This document shows positions 1 through 11,842 of a stretch of DNA of 64,000 nucleotides, in pieces. Every line of letters begins with the position of its first letter. Position 1 is the stretch's first letter. The position numbers and the translations under genes were made by a program. Below the pieces are notes generated by a model. The model did no database searches. It was not told the origin of the DNA and worked only from the letters and a program-made list of their open reading frames with translations. Source of the DNA: Loripinus fragilis (lineage: Eukaryota; Mollusca; Bivalvia; Lucinida; Lucinidae); the NCBI GenBank assembly GCA_964019695.1, contig OZ026517.1, forward strand, positions 59,603,634 to 59,667,633. Reading direction: 5' to 3'.

Positions 1-276
1 TGATCTGGATCCAAACTGTTTGACACTCTGATTGTATTCCCGAAAGATTTTTTTTGAAAAAGATGATTTTGAATAAAGAGTGTTAATTTATTTAGTAGAA
101 GAGAGCAAAGTGACATTGTCAATTACTGAGCAAATATTAACAGACAGATTTTAATTGTAAATTAAAAATCTTAAATGCCCCAGATAAAAGATCTATAATA
201 AAAAGTCCCTGCTGGTGGCATATTTTGTCATCTGCTGTTAACCTTCAATTTGCAAACAGATTGGGCCCAGATCAAG
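1..276. repeat. Fragments of the GATCTGGGTCC foldback family
   Basis: Bases 1-60 match one half of a foldback element seen many times in this window: GATCTGGATCC, then AACTGTTTGACACTCTGAT. Bases 228-276 match the other half, with a CATCTGCTG end followed by GCAAACAGATTGGGCCCAGATCA. Complete copies lie at 1941-2083, 22800-22992, 25328-25506 and 46769-46922. The first base of the window falls inside the element, so its left boundary is not visible. Confidence 0.6.
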
Positions 277-348
277 TCCCACAAAACACCTGAAAGATTT
301 TGCATTAGAAAAAATTCTTAACCCGAATATACAAAGTTTCATTTTTAC

Positions 349-1858
349 CTGCGTCGCTCTAGCGAAAGCAGGTCTAGTAGTGGGTCCACTCCGTCCGTCC
401 GCCCGCCCGCAACACTTTAGGGGTAATAAGTTTGTGTAATCTGTAACTCCAAAAGTTTTCATTCCTTTTCATTAAAAAAGCCTAATGATTGTTCACATAT
501 TGAAGATGTGCACCTCCTATTTTGTGCACATTACATATTTTTTTCTCATTTATTAGGGGTGTTGAAATTAGACATTTTCTTTCTGAAATGCTAAGGAGTT
601 GCCTAGTTTGTGTAATCCGTAACTCCAACAGTGTTCATTCCTTTATATTCAAGCTTTGCACATTGAAGATGTGCACCTCCTATTTTGTGGACATTTCATA
701 TTTTTTCTCATTTTTGATGGGTGTTTTACTTAGACATTTTTTCCATCCGAAATGCTTAGAAGGGGCCTAGTTTGTGTAATCTGTAACTCCAACAATATTC
801 ATTGTTTTATATTCAAACCTTCCATAATGATTGTTCGCACATGAAGATTTGCACCTCCTATTTTATGCACGTTTTATATTTTTTCCTCATTTTTGATGGG
901 TATTGAACTTAGACATTTTACCATCCGAAATGCTTAGTGGGTGCCTTGTTTGTGTAATCTGTAACTCAAACAGTATTCATTCCTTTATATTCAAACTTGG
1001 GGGGGGGGGCTGGTTGCTTTGCTATTATTGTCTTACAGATGTGTTGTTACTGTGTGTGTGTGGATGTGCTGTGGCTCTTCCTCGCGGCTCTGTGGGTTGG
1101 TCTGCAGTGTGTGATTGTGGTATTTCCTGATCATACCTACTTACTTTTTGCATAATGATTGTTCACAAATTGAAGATGTGCACCTCCTATTTTGTGCACA
1201 TTTATTTTTTTTCCATTTTTGACGTGTGTTTAACTTAGACATTTTCCTTCAACTCGAACATTATTCAATCCCTTAGATTCAAACTTTGCATAATGATTGT
1301 TCACACATTGAAGATGTGTACCTTCTATTTTATGCACAATTCACGAATATTTTTTTCATTTTTGAAGGGTCTTGAACTTAGACATTTTTAGTTAGAAATG
1401 CTTAGATGGTTTCTGGTTTGAGTAATCTGTAACTCCTCCAAGAGTTTTCGTTCCTTAATATTCAAACTTTGCATTATGATTGTTCATACATTGAACATGT
1501 GCCTCTCTTTTTTGTGCAAATTTGATAAATATTTGTTTTTTAAGGCTGTTGAACTTATATACATTTTTTTCCACCTGAAATACTTAGGGGGTGTCTGGTT
1601 TGTGGAATATGTAACTCAAGTAGTTTTCATTCCTTTATATTCATACTTTGTATTATGATTGTTCACACATTGAACATGTACACCCTATATTCATGCACAT
1701 TTGATAATATATTTTTGAGCCTTAAACTTAGAAATTGTTACGTCACCTACTGTAGATTACATTGCGTGATTTGGGTGTAATATGACATCATTCCTGTATA
1801 TTTGAACTTTGCATATCGACTGTTAACACATTGAAGATGTGCACCCGAGACGCAGGTC
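349..1858. repeat. Tandem-core element, about eight ~165-190 bp units
   Basis: A hairpin-like head (CCTGCGTC...GAAAGCAGG, 349-374) is followed by a CCGT/CCGC microsatellite (about 388-412). Then come about eight diverged tandem units. Each has TAATGATTGTTCACACATTG, GATGTGCACCTCC, a T-rich stretch, a run near TTAGACATTTT and GTAATCTGTAACTCC. Unit starts (GATTGTTC) fall near 487, 827, 1157, 1294, 1478, 1656 and 1816. One unit has lost that start near 654, and another carries a G-run plus about 150 bp of foreign sequence (1000-1150). The array ends at GACGCAGG near 1858, inverted relative to CCTGCGTC at the head. The layout resembles bivalve 'pearl'-type elements; that comparison is inference. 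Confidence 0.75.
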
Positions 1859-1940
1859 CACAGCAGAGTTTGGCCTTGTTGTACAGTCTAGTAGTCTGCT
1901 GTACTCTTTTGATAGACTTAAAATTTACTATGCATCCTTT

Positions 1941-2083
1941 TTTGGCGTCTGCTGATTTTTTTAAAACCAAAGTATTAGGAATACCACCAGACTGGCAAAC
2001 AGTTTGGATCAAGATCAGGCCCTTCATGAATTGTTGAATCAGATTTGGGTCCAACTGTTCTCAATAATTATCAGCAGACTAGC
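1941..2083. mobile_element. Foldback MITE, GATCTGGGTCC family
   Basis: The termini GTCTGCTGAT and ATCAGCAGAC are inverted. Inside are inverted halves reading CAGTTTGGATCAAGATCAGG and AGATTTGGGTCCAACTG. It is non-coding and about 140 bp. Structure and sequence match the copies at 22800, 25328 and 46769. Confidence 0.75.
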
Positions 2084-2515
2084 AAGCAAGGAGTTAAACG
2101 CCATTTTCTCTATATTAGGATGTAAGATGATCTGATGGCTGTAAAACATAAACCATATGTGGATTAAAAGCAAGCTAATATTGACAGAATTGAGTCAATA
2201 GACTTCGTAGAATCTAGCACCTCCGCGGGAAGTCCACAGTGAAACAATATTGACTTAGACACTACATTGAAATTACAGTTATTTGCATACCCATATTGTA
2301 ATTAACAAGGTTATGGGATAGAAAAAATGTAATCAATATCTGTATCTTACACATGTTGGGTATTTATTTGGAAAAGATTTGTGCGTTATTTAGTAGATTT
2401 TTACTTCTGCTGCTATTTGGCCTTATGGTCGAAACGTTCAATCAAAACGTACAAGTAACGGACATCACTGACTGTTCACATACATCACCATATAAGTAAT
2501 AGTTATCTCACTATA
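2084..2515. other. No recognisable feature
   Basis: AT-rich sequence without a convincing open frame, splice-bounded exon or repeat that I can match elsewhere in the window. Confidence 0.5.
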
Positions 2516-2635
2516 GTGGTGTGTCCTTGGGCAAGACAATTTACCCTCTGCTTTGTACTGGTTCAACCCTGAAAACATCCCAACATGATTGAAAAGTTGT
2601 TGACTGGGACATAAAGCATTAGCACAAACCAAAAA
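2516..2635 (+). mobile_element. SINE body fragment (5'-truncated)
   Basis: It contains GTGTCCTTGGGCAAGACA, TACTGGTTCAACCC and GTTGTTGACTGGGACATAAAG in the same order as the better-preserved SINEs at 27114, 47103, 47926 and 48806. The tRNA-like head is missing. Confidence 0.7.
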
Positions 2636-2899
2636 CTGTCCAAAATGTTGGAAATGAATTATCCTAAATTCCCTACTTACTGCTGTAGCAGACAATATAA
2701 AGTTAGTCGTACATGCGCAGATCCAGAAAGTTTTATCTCAAAGAAAACGTTTTTATTTTGTTTTTAAGCTTGTGAGGGATGAGGGGATCCAAATACCACT
2801 AAAACGGGCCATCATAGGCCCACCAGCGTTTGGCTGGCGGTCCGATGAAGGCCCAAGATTGAATGCTGGTTTTGTAGCTTTGTGACTTTTCTAATGGTG
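2636..2899. other. No recognisable feature
   Basis: Non-coding sequence between a SINE fragment and the next TIR element. I see nothing further in it. Confidence 0.4.
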
Positions 2900-3522
2900 C
2901 TGTCACATATTAACGGATAAAGGTAACGGACGCCGAACGGACAGAAAAAATGCAAAAAAATGTTTATCCCGTGATGGAAGTCATCTCAGTGGCGGTGAGG
3001 ATTGTCGCGGAAGTCGTAAGGAGCGCATTACATTTAGTACCGAACAAGTAACGGACAAACAACGGTCAACAAATGTAGTTTTAACAGATGTATAACTGAT
3101 AAAACGAATATGTACCGTATAAGAAACGGACAAAACGTCGGCTGAACGATCACAGAATGAGCATGCGGTACTCGTCCGGGACTCTTGTACCTGTCCTGCA
3201 GTTGACCGTTCACAATTCAGGTCGAACGGACATCAACGGATACATACAATATACCTAGAGGATGCCGAACGCATGAGAACCGGACAAACGGCAATACCAA
3301 CGCATGAGTAACGTTCACCCACCGTACATATTTATCCGGTGGCGTCCGTTCCAAGTTTTGAACATGTCCAAAACTTTCCAACGGATAGGACCTGGCAAAA
3401 CGGATATCACCTGACACGGAACGCCTTCGCCGCATGAGGAACGGACATGAAACGCATGCAAGCGGACACGAACGGACAGAGAATTTTACTGTCCGTTACG
3501 CGTCCGTTGTAAGGTGTGACAG
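2900..3522. mobile_element. TIR element filled with AACGGAC motifs
   Basis: The ends are inverted: CTGTCACATATTAACGGA at the left and CCGTTGTAAGGTGTGACAG at the right. The ~620-bp interior is saturated with short copies of AACGGAC and CGGACA, mostly on one strand, with GTCCGTT near the right end. There is no transposase frame, so it is non-autonomous. The open stretch at 3217-3435 on the minus strand is just this repeat. Confidence 0.7.
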
Positions 3523-4839
3523 TCACATAAGATATCCTATATTTTTGTGATTTTTCAGTGGTGGGGGGGGGGAGGGGCTCCGGAAACAGTTTGATCTATA
3601 TCAAGCTACTCCCCAAGGATCAGTCTGATCTGGGTCCACACTGTGTATATATCGAAATTATTCCTTGACGTAGGCATTAAATTGCAGTGGTCGACTTCAG
3701 CAGAGGACATTTCCAGAAAGCATTGTTTTCGAAGCAGGTGAAGCGTTGCAGTTAAAAGATAGAAATCTACACTCTAGTTCTGTACTCAAATCAGACTTCT
3801 GTTAGTGCTGACACTACGAGGGGCATTTGGAAAGTTCTTAGCATGGCATCATATATCCATACTGCGCCGATAAAATACTATCAAATTAAAATAAATTTTC
3901 CTTTTTTAAAGGAGGGCTTGCCTAGTTGAAAACAGCATGTGCACCTTGCATGTTGGGAACACCTCCAAATTTGGTTATTGTTTAAACTGCACTAAAACAA
4001 TGTCATAGACGAACATTAACAATAGTTATTGAGTCGGTGGGTTAAGATACTCTTCTGGCAAAGAAAAACACAAACAGTTATCTAAAGCGGCACCTAGCGC
4101 CATACACTGAAAGACTTTAAAAACGCAAAAATGAAATTAATAAAAAATTACTTATCTTTAATGTATCATTTTTTGAGTTTTGGCAACAATGAACATCAAC
4201 ACGTCAGCAAAACATGTTTTTAATTTCATGCCAAAATAATAAATAATGTTAGGACAACAGTCTATCAAATAGCGATACCCTTAGATTCTAAAGTTGCAAA
4301 TTGAAATTTGTCTAGGAATCAGACGTGATTTAAAGTAATTGTTTCAAAACAATTTTTTTAAAAACCTGGATACAAATTACCCTAGAAGCCCTATTATTTG
4401 TCTAGAACTGACGATAACCAGCCAGAACTGATATCGTCGATGCAAATATCGTTGATACACTCGACGTAAGTTGCTGTCTAAATGTCAGGTTGTCATTTTT
4501 GGTTAACCAGACCTGCGTCGATATTTAACTGTCCCTGTAGCCTGATAACGATCTCTGAGACGCTGTATAGTTGATTGTCTATCCTAAAGGCCTAGAACTT
4601 TTCAAATATTCATTTCAATTTTTCCATATAAACATATTCCTAATTTGTTGCTAGTCTATAGGCTGGTGCTAAGTTCTGATAATTATACAACTCCACTGAA
4701 GACAATTACATTTATAGACTAATGAGCATAACCATTTGGAAAAGAAAGAAATATTATAACAATATTTGACGTGTATTAATGAGCACTTATATTATCAGAC
4801 TGGTAGCTATTCTATATAGTTGACTGATTGCAATTATAA
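3523..4839. other. No gene; one short repeat fragment
   Basis: AT-rich, with no frame above background. Bases 3578-3645 hold GTTTGATC and GATCTGGGTCCACACTGT, a decayed piece of the GATCTGGGTCC foldback family. The rest shows nothing I recognise. Confidence 0.5.
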
Positions 4840-5307
4840 TGGCCCACATCGAATCGAAGTTTAGTTCCTACTATAGTAACTAAAGTTCAATTCGAACATC
4901 GATAGTCGCTACAATAGTGACGTCACGAACCTACTCAAGATCAACGGTGGGTCAGAGCACCGTTACTCTAGTAGCTTGTCTGGTTCCCTCCTCTAGACCT
5001 ATCTAGCAAGATGGGTTCAAGATCTATCAATAGCCCCAAAATGTTTTTATTTTAAAAAATAAATCCTTGATGTGTTTGATTTGCGGTCCCTCTTATCAGT
5101 AATTGTTAATTAGAGTAGGCTTTGCAGTTTATGCACAACCTTTTTGTCTACGATGAAGAAATGAGTTGGGGCATACAGGGCTATTCACTTTGTTTACTTG
5201 ACAACTAATTAAAAGGTTGCAACTGTAGCCATTGGGGTGTAAACGTACGCATGCATCTATTACGTAAGATCTTTAGTAGGAACTTTAGTTAGATTCGAAG
5301 TGGGCCA
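4840..5307. mobile_element. Non-autonomous TIR element, ~468 bp
   Basis: The left end TGGCCCACATCGAATC...GTTCCTAC (4840-4872) is the inverted counterpart of GTAGGAAC...GATTCGAAGTGGGCCA (5276-5307). About 30 bp pair with a few mismatches. A small inner inverted repeat lies at 4851-4899. There is no coding capacity and no clear target-site duplication. Confidence 0.7.
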
Positions 5308-5434
5308 ATATCATTCCAATTGCGCCAGATCGTTCATGTTTCGACAATCGTGGCATGATTAATAAAGTTATAAAACTAAAGCTGCAGTTTTTATACATGC
5401 TTATGTACAAGCTACATGTCAAAGATACCCAGAG

Positions 5435-5780
5435 GTGTATGCGACACGCTATGATCCCAAAATATATCCTCACACCAAATTTAGGATTCCTACGTCAAAT
5501 TATATACAGATATGCTCTGAGCTCGACCTTGCTAGAACTCAGAACTGAAACCAGAGGTCAAGATCACAGTGACCTGGAAACAGTTTGTGAATCGCCAGGG
5601 TCCAAGATGTATCTACAAACCAAATATGGAATGCTACCATAAATAAAATAGGCGATCTGCTGTGGGTGCATTTTCCAAGAACTGACTCCTGAGATCAAGG
5701 TCACAGTGGATGAAAACTGTGAGCGACATGCCATGACCACAACATATATCCACAAATTATGGCATATAATATGAGACATG
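5435..5780 (-). repeat. Diverged copy of the GTCACTGTGACC tandem repeat
   Basis: It reads in reverse relative to the element at 40984-42556. CACACCAAATTTAGGATTCC is followed by ATATGCTC and then by GGTCAAGATCACAGTGACC. A second partial unit follows, with GATCAAGGTCACAGTGG. The overlapping open frames on both strands are by-products of this repeat. Confidence 0.65.
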
Positions 5781-5786
5781 CGCTTA

Positions 5787-6261
5787 CAGGGTTCGCACAG
5801 ACCTAGAAAAAAATTGACCTTGGTCCTGGAAAACTCCTGGTATTTAAAGAAAGTGCCTTTTGTCCTGGAATTGTCCTGGAATTTGTAAAATCATCCTTGA
5901 AAATATGAATTAGTCTTTGAAAAATATGAAAATACAACAAGTCCTTTAAGATTTATGGGATGAGAAAAAAACTGTGTGAAAATCGCAAAAAACTGAGTGA
6001 CAATCGCTAGATACACGTCAAAGAGCGAGGTGCAACTCGTATTCTATTCAATTCAATTTGTGTGGTAGTCCTTGTTTTTTTTATCACCGGTGTCAGAATC
6101 AAAGAAATCTAGTGCGCCTTTACATTTCGACGCTTCTGGTTGAAAAAGAGCACTTTTAAACGTTGTGTTATACAAAATTAGGAAGAAATTGAGTCCTTGA
6201 AAAATGAAAAAGTCATGGAAAAGCCCTGGAATTCTGTTTTCCCATTCCCATACGAGCCCTG
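5787..6261. mobile_element. TIR element with TCCTGGAA/CCTTGAAAA interior
   Basis: The left end CAGGGTTCGCACAGACC and the right end CATACGAGCCCTG are imperfect inverted repeats. The interior repeats short motifs such as GTCCTGGAA and CCTTGAAAA. A related, larger element starts at 24220 with CAGGGTTCGCACAGGCTTG. Confidence 0.6.
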
Positions 6262-6570
6262 TCTTAACACTATGTTTTGCTTGCTGCCGGTGAGTTGTCT
6301 TGTTGTTGAACGGTTTTGTTCCCATACACACGACCGTTATGCTAACAGTATGTTATATAAATAGACAACCAGGTAAAGGGTATCACTATTCCATCACAAA
6401 TGCCTGCGGCGAGAGCGCCGCAAGCAATGATATCAAACATGATAGGGTTTGTAAATCAGTTACTGAGATAAAAGATCATGCTAAGAACTTTCCAAATGCC
6501 CCTCGTATTTAAACCATAAAGCTCCACCAATAATTTGCAGCAGACGATAATTTCAAGTTTTGCTGCTTTT

Positions 6571-6668
6571 ACAAAAATAACAAATAAGGCATGATATTTC
6601 ATGCGAATCGTCTGCTGGCAGAGAATCGTCTGTTGGCAGACGATTCTCATGTAATATCATACCTTTTT
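6571..6668. repeat. Hairpin element, AATCGTCTGC family
   Basis: ATAAGGCATGATATTTCATG and GAATCGTCTGCTGGCAG are followed by an inverted copy ending GATTCTCATGTAATATCATACC. A near-perfect relative lies at 36871-36937. The arms here carry an extra partial duplication of GAATCGTCTG. Confidence 0.7.
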
Positions 6669-7779
6669 TTCGAAAATTAGGAAGATGTTGCAAAATTTGT
6701 CGTCTGCTGCAGCCGTGATTGGCGTTGTCACTATTTAATATTCTGACAAGCAGTTAGTAAATCAAAGACTTTAAATCAAGAAAAGATTGAGATAAATTTG
6801 TTTTTTTACCTTGAACCAACAAGTAGCATTTACAGTACCTGATCAATCAGTACATTCCAATTGGACTGTTTCATTAGAGCTTTCACTGCTTGCTAATTTT
6901 AACCAAATAATTCAAAAGATAAAAAAGCAATAGCTTATAAAACATTGACCCATCAATTCGTGACCTTATATTATTATCCTGACCAATCGGTTCAGACTTC
7001 TATCAAACGCTTCATCAAAGCTCTGACTGATAACTTCTCTGACAAGCAATTAGTGAACCAAAAAGCAATAGATTACCGAACTGACCACTTCCATCAGTAT
7101 ACTCCGTCCAGATAAGAGACGTTGGGCGGTTCTTAGCTAAGTTCAACCCCTGGACAAATACATTTTAAAATCGGTTAGTCAGGTTGCGTTGTAGCGTATT
7201 CACCAATCTGTGAAACTCTCCACACCAAAAATTATATACCTGTAGTCTTATAGTTGCCGTTTCGTGTAAAAAAAGCGTTTTGAATTATTGCAGGTGATTC
7301 TGGTCAGTCTAGATACCTTGTATGAAATATGTACGTACATGTATCATAAACAGGTACGTGTATCTTAAACTATATAAGCAAAACATCAATATTCGACAAT
7401 GAAATCTACAAGCTCAAAATTTTTTATTGTTTTATAAAAATCTGTGTACCCTTTCCCAGTGGCCCAGTTATTGAACCCTTATCAAGCTGAATTTTAATTT
7501 GTGTTGTGTGTGTGTGTAGGGAAGGGTGCTATTTTTATGTTGTTGTTTTTATAATGCTTTTTTTTCGAATTCAGAGCTAAACACCAACTCATTTTCTTGC
7601 AAAACAAACAGAATTTGGAAGAATATTTTCACGGACAACATATGTAACGCGAATATTTTCCAAGTACATGTAGCATGCTAAAGATAAACATGTGTACCAG
7701 TAGACGCACACAACTGCAGCAAAGTTTAGAGATGAGTGTCTCTTTTCTTATTTGAGTTGATTTTGTTTGTTTGTATTGA
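6669..7779. other. No recognisable feature
   Basis: About 1.1 kb of AT-rich sequence. It has a short TG microsatellite near 7501-7518. I see no exon-like frame and no matched repeat. Confidence 0.5.
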
Positions 7780-7876
7780 TGTTTTGCGTCGCTGCCAACT
7801 TTTTTGCAGTCATGACGCGCGACGTTACCGTTGAACCAGTGTTTAGCGAAGAATAAAGTGTCTTGCTTAGGACATT
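7780..7876 (-). mobile_element. SINE body fragment, minus strand
   Basis: On the minus strand it reads GTCCTAAGCAAGACAC and then CACTGGTTCAACGG, the core shared with the other SINEs here. Both ends are eroded. Confidence 0.6.
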
Positions 7877-7991
7877 ACAAAGTTTTTCCATTGAACCTTC
7901 TCAAAATAGCAATCCTTTAATCACAGATCTAACACACTAGCACTGAGCAACTGTGGACTTATTATTCGAGTTGATACCTTACATTCCAGTC

Positions 7992-8148
7992 AAGAGATTT
8001 TCAGTCATGTCAGGACGTTTCCTGTGTTGAACCAGTACAAAATAGAGTATAACATGTCTTGCACAAGGAAACAACATGGTGCCTCAAGAGAGACTCAAAC
8101 CAACGTCCCCTTTATATCAAGTCAAGCACTCTACCACTGGTTGCCTCT
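7992..8148 (-). mobile_element. tRNA-derived SINE, minus strand
   Basis: The reverse complement has an A-box-like CCAGTGGTAGAGTGC, a B-box-like GGTTTGAGTCTC, then CCTTGTGCAAGACATG and TACTGGTTCAACAC. The order is tRNA-like head and then body, as in the copies at 27114 and 48806. Confidence 0.75.
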
Positions 8149-9084
8149 ACAGGTATTATACAGCTATTCGGTCACTGTATCGCCACGTGGTATGCGATGT
8201 CCTGGTCTCATGTAAGATAGGAAAGATAGGAACCAGTTGTGAGCATGTCTAGACAGTGACCCAAAAGCAGATTAAAAACTACATTTTTGACTGCGTCATT
8301 CATGTCAGCCTGTTTGTTGGGTTAGTTCAATAATGTGTAATCACTAATCCTATATTACATGCATTTCGTTTATATCCGTATATCATGTGTAAAACATTTC
8401 GACCACCCTACCAGTGTATGCAGTTTTGCATTTTAGGTGGTAACTTGAGACATGGCTGTATAGTAAATACAATACCAAAGGAAATCACAGACCAAGCACG
8501 CTACATGCAGACAGAGCTTCATTAAGCTGTGCAACCTGACTCTATATCTGTATATATATAGCAGCAACAACCGTTCTAGCATGGGCCAGTCTGCCTTGTC
8601 GATCTTAACTAAACTCCACTTACGTTCAAGGAGGCCATGACCAGTGAGCAATAGTATATACCAATGTGTCTGTTAACAAGTAAGACTTAGGTCTTATGTT
8701 TAGATTTGTATGCGGACGTTTACCAGGCATACTAACCGTATAAAGCTAGTCGCCTTTGTCGTCTGCGCTTCAACTGTTTGCACGATTAAAGCGTACCTAT
8801 GCTGTTTTACCCAATTTACTGTAAATCAGTCTAAATTGACAGTGAATGGCAGTGTTCTGTCTGACACGCCCAACGTCCGTTACCTGGTCGCACTATACCT
8901 GACCAATCAGCCTAAATTTACTTATCAGTCATCAATGCTGTATGCTAGATGAGAGATGATAATTAATGACCAATGTTTGTTAGTGATAGCCATGTTTATT
9001 ATTTGTGTTTTCTGTGAGAAAAAAAAGAGAGGGCAATTAGCAAGATTTTTGACTTACCCTTGTTAATTAACACATTTATTATCA
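8149..9084. other. No recognisable feature
   Basis: Open frames of 60-80 codons occur here, but none has a recognisable domain, splice structure or repeat identity. I see nothing else. Confidence 0.5.
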
Positions 9085-9262
9085 CACCGGATAGGCGGCA
9101 ATCTAAAACGCGCTCAACGATCGACGAACTCGAATAAAAAATCGTTAGAAGCAGTGTTTTCGATTGTCGGGCGACAAATGGCAATCAAAAACTCTGTTTC
9201 TAACTATTTTTGATTTACGTTCGTTGATAGTATCAGCGTTTTCGATTGCCGCATATCCGGTG
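9085..9262. mobile_element. MITE, CACCGGATAGGCGGCAATC family, copy 1
   Basis: A 178-bp element. The left end CACCGGATAGGCGGCAATC and the right end GATTGCCGCATATCCGGTG are nearly perfect inverted repeats. Inner parts also pair (GATCGACGAACTCGA with TTACGTTCGTTGAT). A second copy lies at 23226-23413, which supports a mobile family. Confidence 0.85.
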
Positions 9263-10166
9263 TTTTTATGCTATGCTTGATATTTTTATGAACAACATTC
9301 CTCCCAATTTTTTTCCCCTGCTTACCTGCAGCATTTCAGCTGTAAGCATGTTGTTGTTTTTTTCGATGAGAGCGGAAAACAGTGTGGATCCTGATCAGAT
9401 GGCTTTGTCAGAAGCCAGTTGATCTTGATCTACATTGTTTTAAAAAAAAGAATCGACCTGGCTTCAGCAGAAAAAGGTTAATTATTTAGCACTTAATACC
9501 CCCTCTATTTCTTTCTTTCTTTCCTTTCTACGTTTACTCTGGCGATCAGAATCTGATCAGTATCAGAGGTGAGTGAATTTTGAAATTTTGAAAAAAAGAA
9601 CAACAACAAAAAAACTTTTGGTGTTATCATCTCTTCAAATATGGTCAAATAAAATACACACTGTTAAAGTGACTAAGTATTTACCGAAAACACTTATTTT
9701 CTTTTTAAATTATTTGTAAAAGTAGCATTAAGTTATACTTTCACTATAAATCTGTTCGCTACAGCAGAAAACTGCATGCAAATGAAAACAGGTTAGGTGT
9801 TTTTTTCTCTTGTTAGTATTTTTGCGTCCCTCCTGAAAAAGTCTAGATATAGTCTAATAGTTAATTTTAAAATAAATGCTGTTGTTTTGTAGGAATGTAG
9901 GATAAAACATCCGGGGACAGAACATCCTATGTCATTGTTGACAAGCTGGACAAAAATCCCACAAAGATTTGCCAACCCGGACAAAACATCCTATGTGATT
10001 TCTGCCGCTCCAGACAAAACAATCAATGCCTTTGCCTTTAACTGTGTTCTTGAAAATTAGAAACATTATTTCTAAAAATTAAAGCTCAAAAGTTACAGAC
10101 TTTGCAGCTTTAACCCAAATAAGGCTAGCGTTCTTTTATGGGACATAGGCAAACAGTGCTGACACA
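9263..10166. other. No gene; one repeat fragment
   Basis: Bases 9380-9470 contain GTGTGGATCCTGATCAGATGG and a matching GGCTTCAGCAG end. This is a decayed foldback-family fragment related to one at 30110-30180. There is a TTTC-rich tract near 9508-9530. Nothing else is recognised. Confidence 0.45.
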
Positions 10167-10197
10167 GATCATACACCGCATAATGCGGTGTATGATC
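10167..10197. repeat. Perfect 15-bp palindrome with 1-nt spacer
   Basis: GATCATACACCGCAT, one A, then its exact reverse complement ATGCGGTGTATGATC. No larger element boundary is visible around it. Confidence 0.85.
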
Positions 10198-11294
10198 ACG
10201 ATCATCGCTGCTTGCTTACGAAATATTCTATAAAAATGAAATAAAAGAGAACAACACCTTATCAGCGCCACTAAATTGGAAATTGGCTCGTCCTACTGTT
10301 AAGGATCGGCAGGTCCATTCGACTTAAATTGAAATGAATTACCATATTTGATATTATAAGTAGACAGAACAGAACAGAAATCTTATTAGACGTAAACCAT
10401 ACAGTTTCTAGTCTATCCTATTGTTTTTAACAATAAAAGCAGTGTTGGTCACATGAAGCAAATATATATGTGATAATCTTTGATAATATGTTCAATGAGT
10501 TGTCTAAATAATTAGAATATCCCTTTTATTCTTTTTACCTAACTAATCAAAAGATATGCTATCTTTTTCGGGATGAAATGTTCCATTTAAGCTTATTGGA
10601 ATTTCGTACTACAGTTTTACCTTTCGAACCACAAGGTAGTCAGAAAGTGGAGGATGAACCCCATATCCACCAATCCGTGTGAAAGTGGTCATATCAGTTG
10701 ACCACTTTATCACAGAGAGACAGATTAGGTATATATCTATTACATTAAAGATAAGTAATCTAGTAATTGCAATAAATTTGTCAGCAAAATTTTTAAACAA
10801 AAACGCACAGAATGAAAAACTGGCAGAGACAATAGATGTTTCGTAATTGTCCTTTGAGATTGTCTTATGCATAGGTTTCCTTGGTTTGGACAACGGTCGC
10901 CATTATTTTTATGCTACTTGATGTAGCGCATGCATAATTCGTGGCTACATTCCTAATCGAAATTGTAAAGGATTAATTTTAAAGGATGTGCATAGAAGGG
11001 AAGCGTTATTGACTCCTATCAACATATATACATATAATACATAATTGTCCACAAAGCATGAATATATTGATACCCAATGCATAGGCTACAAGCAAAGGCC
11101 CGGATGAGTCTGCTCAAAAGAGTAGCCTCACCTGAGCAGTCACTGCTTTTACATTCTATAGGCGATGTTTTCTTGTACGCACAATATACTTCTACACTTT
11201 TTACATATAACAAAAGAAATGCTTAACATTTCGTGTCTTTTATAAAACAGGAGATTTTCGAAATGCTTCCCCAATAGCGCCTGGTGCTCAGATG
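10198..11294. other. No recognisable feature
   Basis: AT-rich sequence. Minus-strand open stretches at 10609-10893 and 11019-11213 show no recognisable domain and are probably chance frames. Confidence 0.45.
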
Positions 11295-11750
11295 CCGTCA
11301 ACTCAGCTCAATTACCGCAGTTAAGTCGGTTGCCCACCAGAACCACAGACGCCATTTAGGATACCCAAAACAATTACTTATTTGCAGGTACAGCGTTCCA
11401 TAGCCACAATGCCTAAGTCTAAAAGTACATCATATTTTCCCCATATAAGTATCATAGGCAAAGTGTTAAATTGCATGGCTATAATTCAAATTTACTTTTC
11501 CTGTGTATTCATTGACACAAATAACAAGAGTACTCAAAAGAACCGTCTCAGTGAGTCAACTCATTTGGGTGCCCAAAATCAATTGTACAAGCCGGTGGAT
11601 ATTGATTTTTTAAAAAAAATATCACGATGTTTTTCAAAATGCTCACCTCAAATATAGCCTGTTGCTACAATGCCGCCAACTCAGCTCAATTACCGCAGTT
11701 AAGACGGTTGGTCACCGGAACCACAGACGCCATTTAAGGTTAGTCTAAAA
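11295..11750. repeat. Pair of ~75-bp direct repeats with a 374-bp offset
   Basis: Bases 11295-11375 and 11669-11750 share AACTCAGCTCAATTACCGCA, GTTAAG, then CGGTTG, AACCACAGACGCCATTTA and a CAAAACA end. The DNA between them includes a hairpin of the ACTCAAAAGAACCGTCTC family at 11529-11579. Confidence 0.75.
11529..11579. repeat. Solo hairpin of the ACTCAAAAGAGCCGTCTC family
   Basis: GAGTACTCAAAAGAACCGTC is followed by CTCAGTGAG and an eroded right arm ending TTTGGGTGCCCAAAAT. It belongs to the same family as the tandem array at 21130-22330. Confidence 0.6.
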
Positions 11751-11842
11751 CAAATAGGACATGTTTCATTGCGTTCCCACTAGACCTATGGCAAAACAAA
11801 ATGACCAATAATTATTCCACCGAAGCATACAAACAGTAAATA

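Noticed and set aside
3217..3435. Minus-strand 72-codon arginine-rich frame
   Set aside because: It consists of the AACGGAC motif repeats inside the TIR element at 2900-3522.
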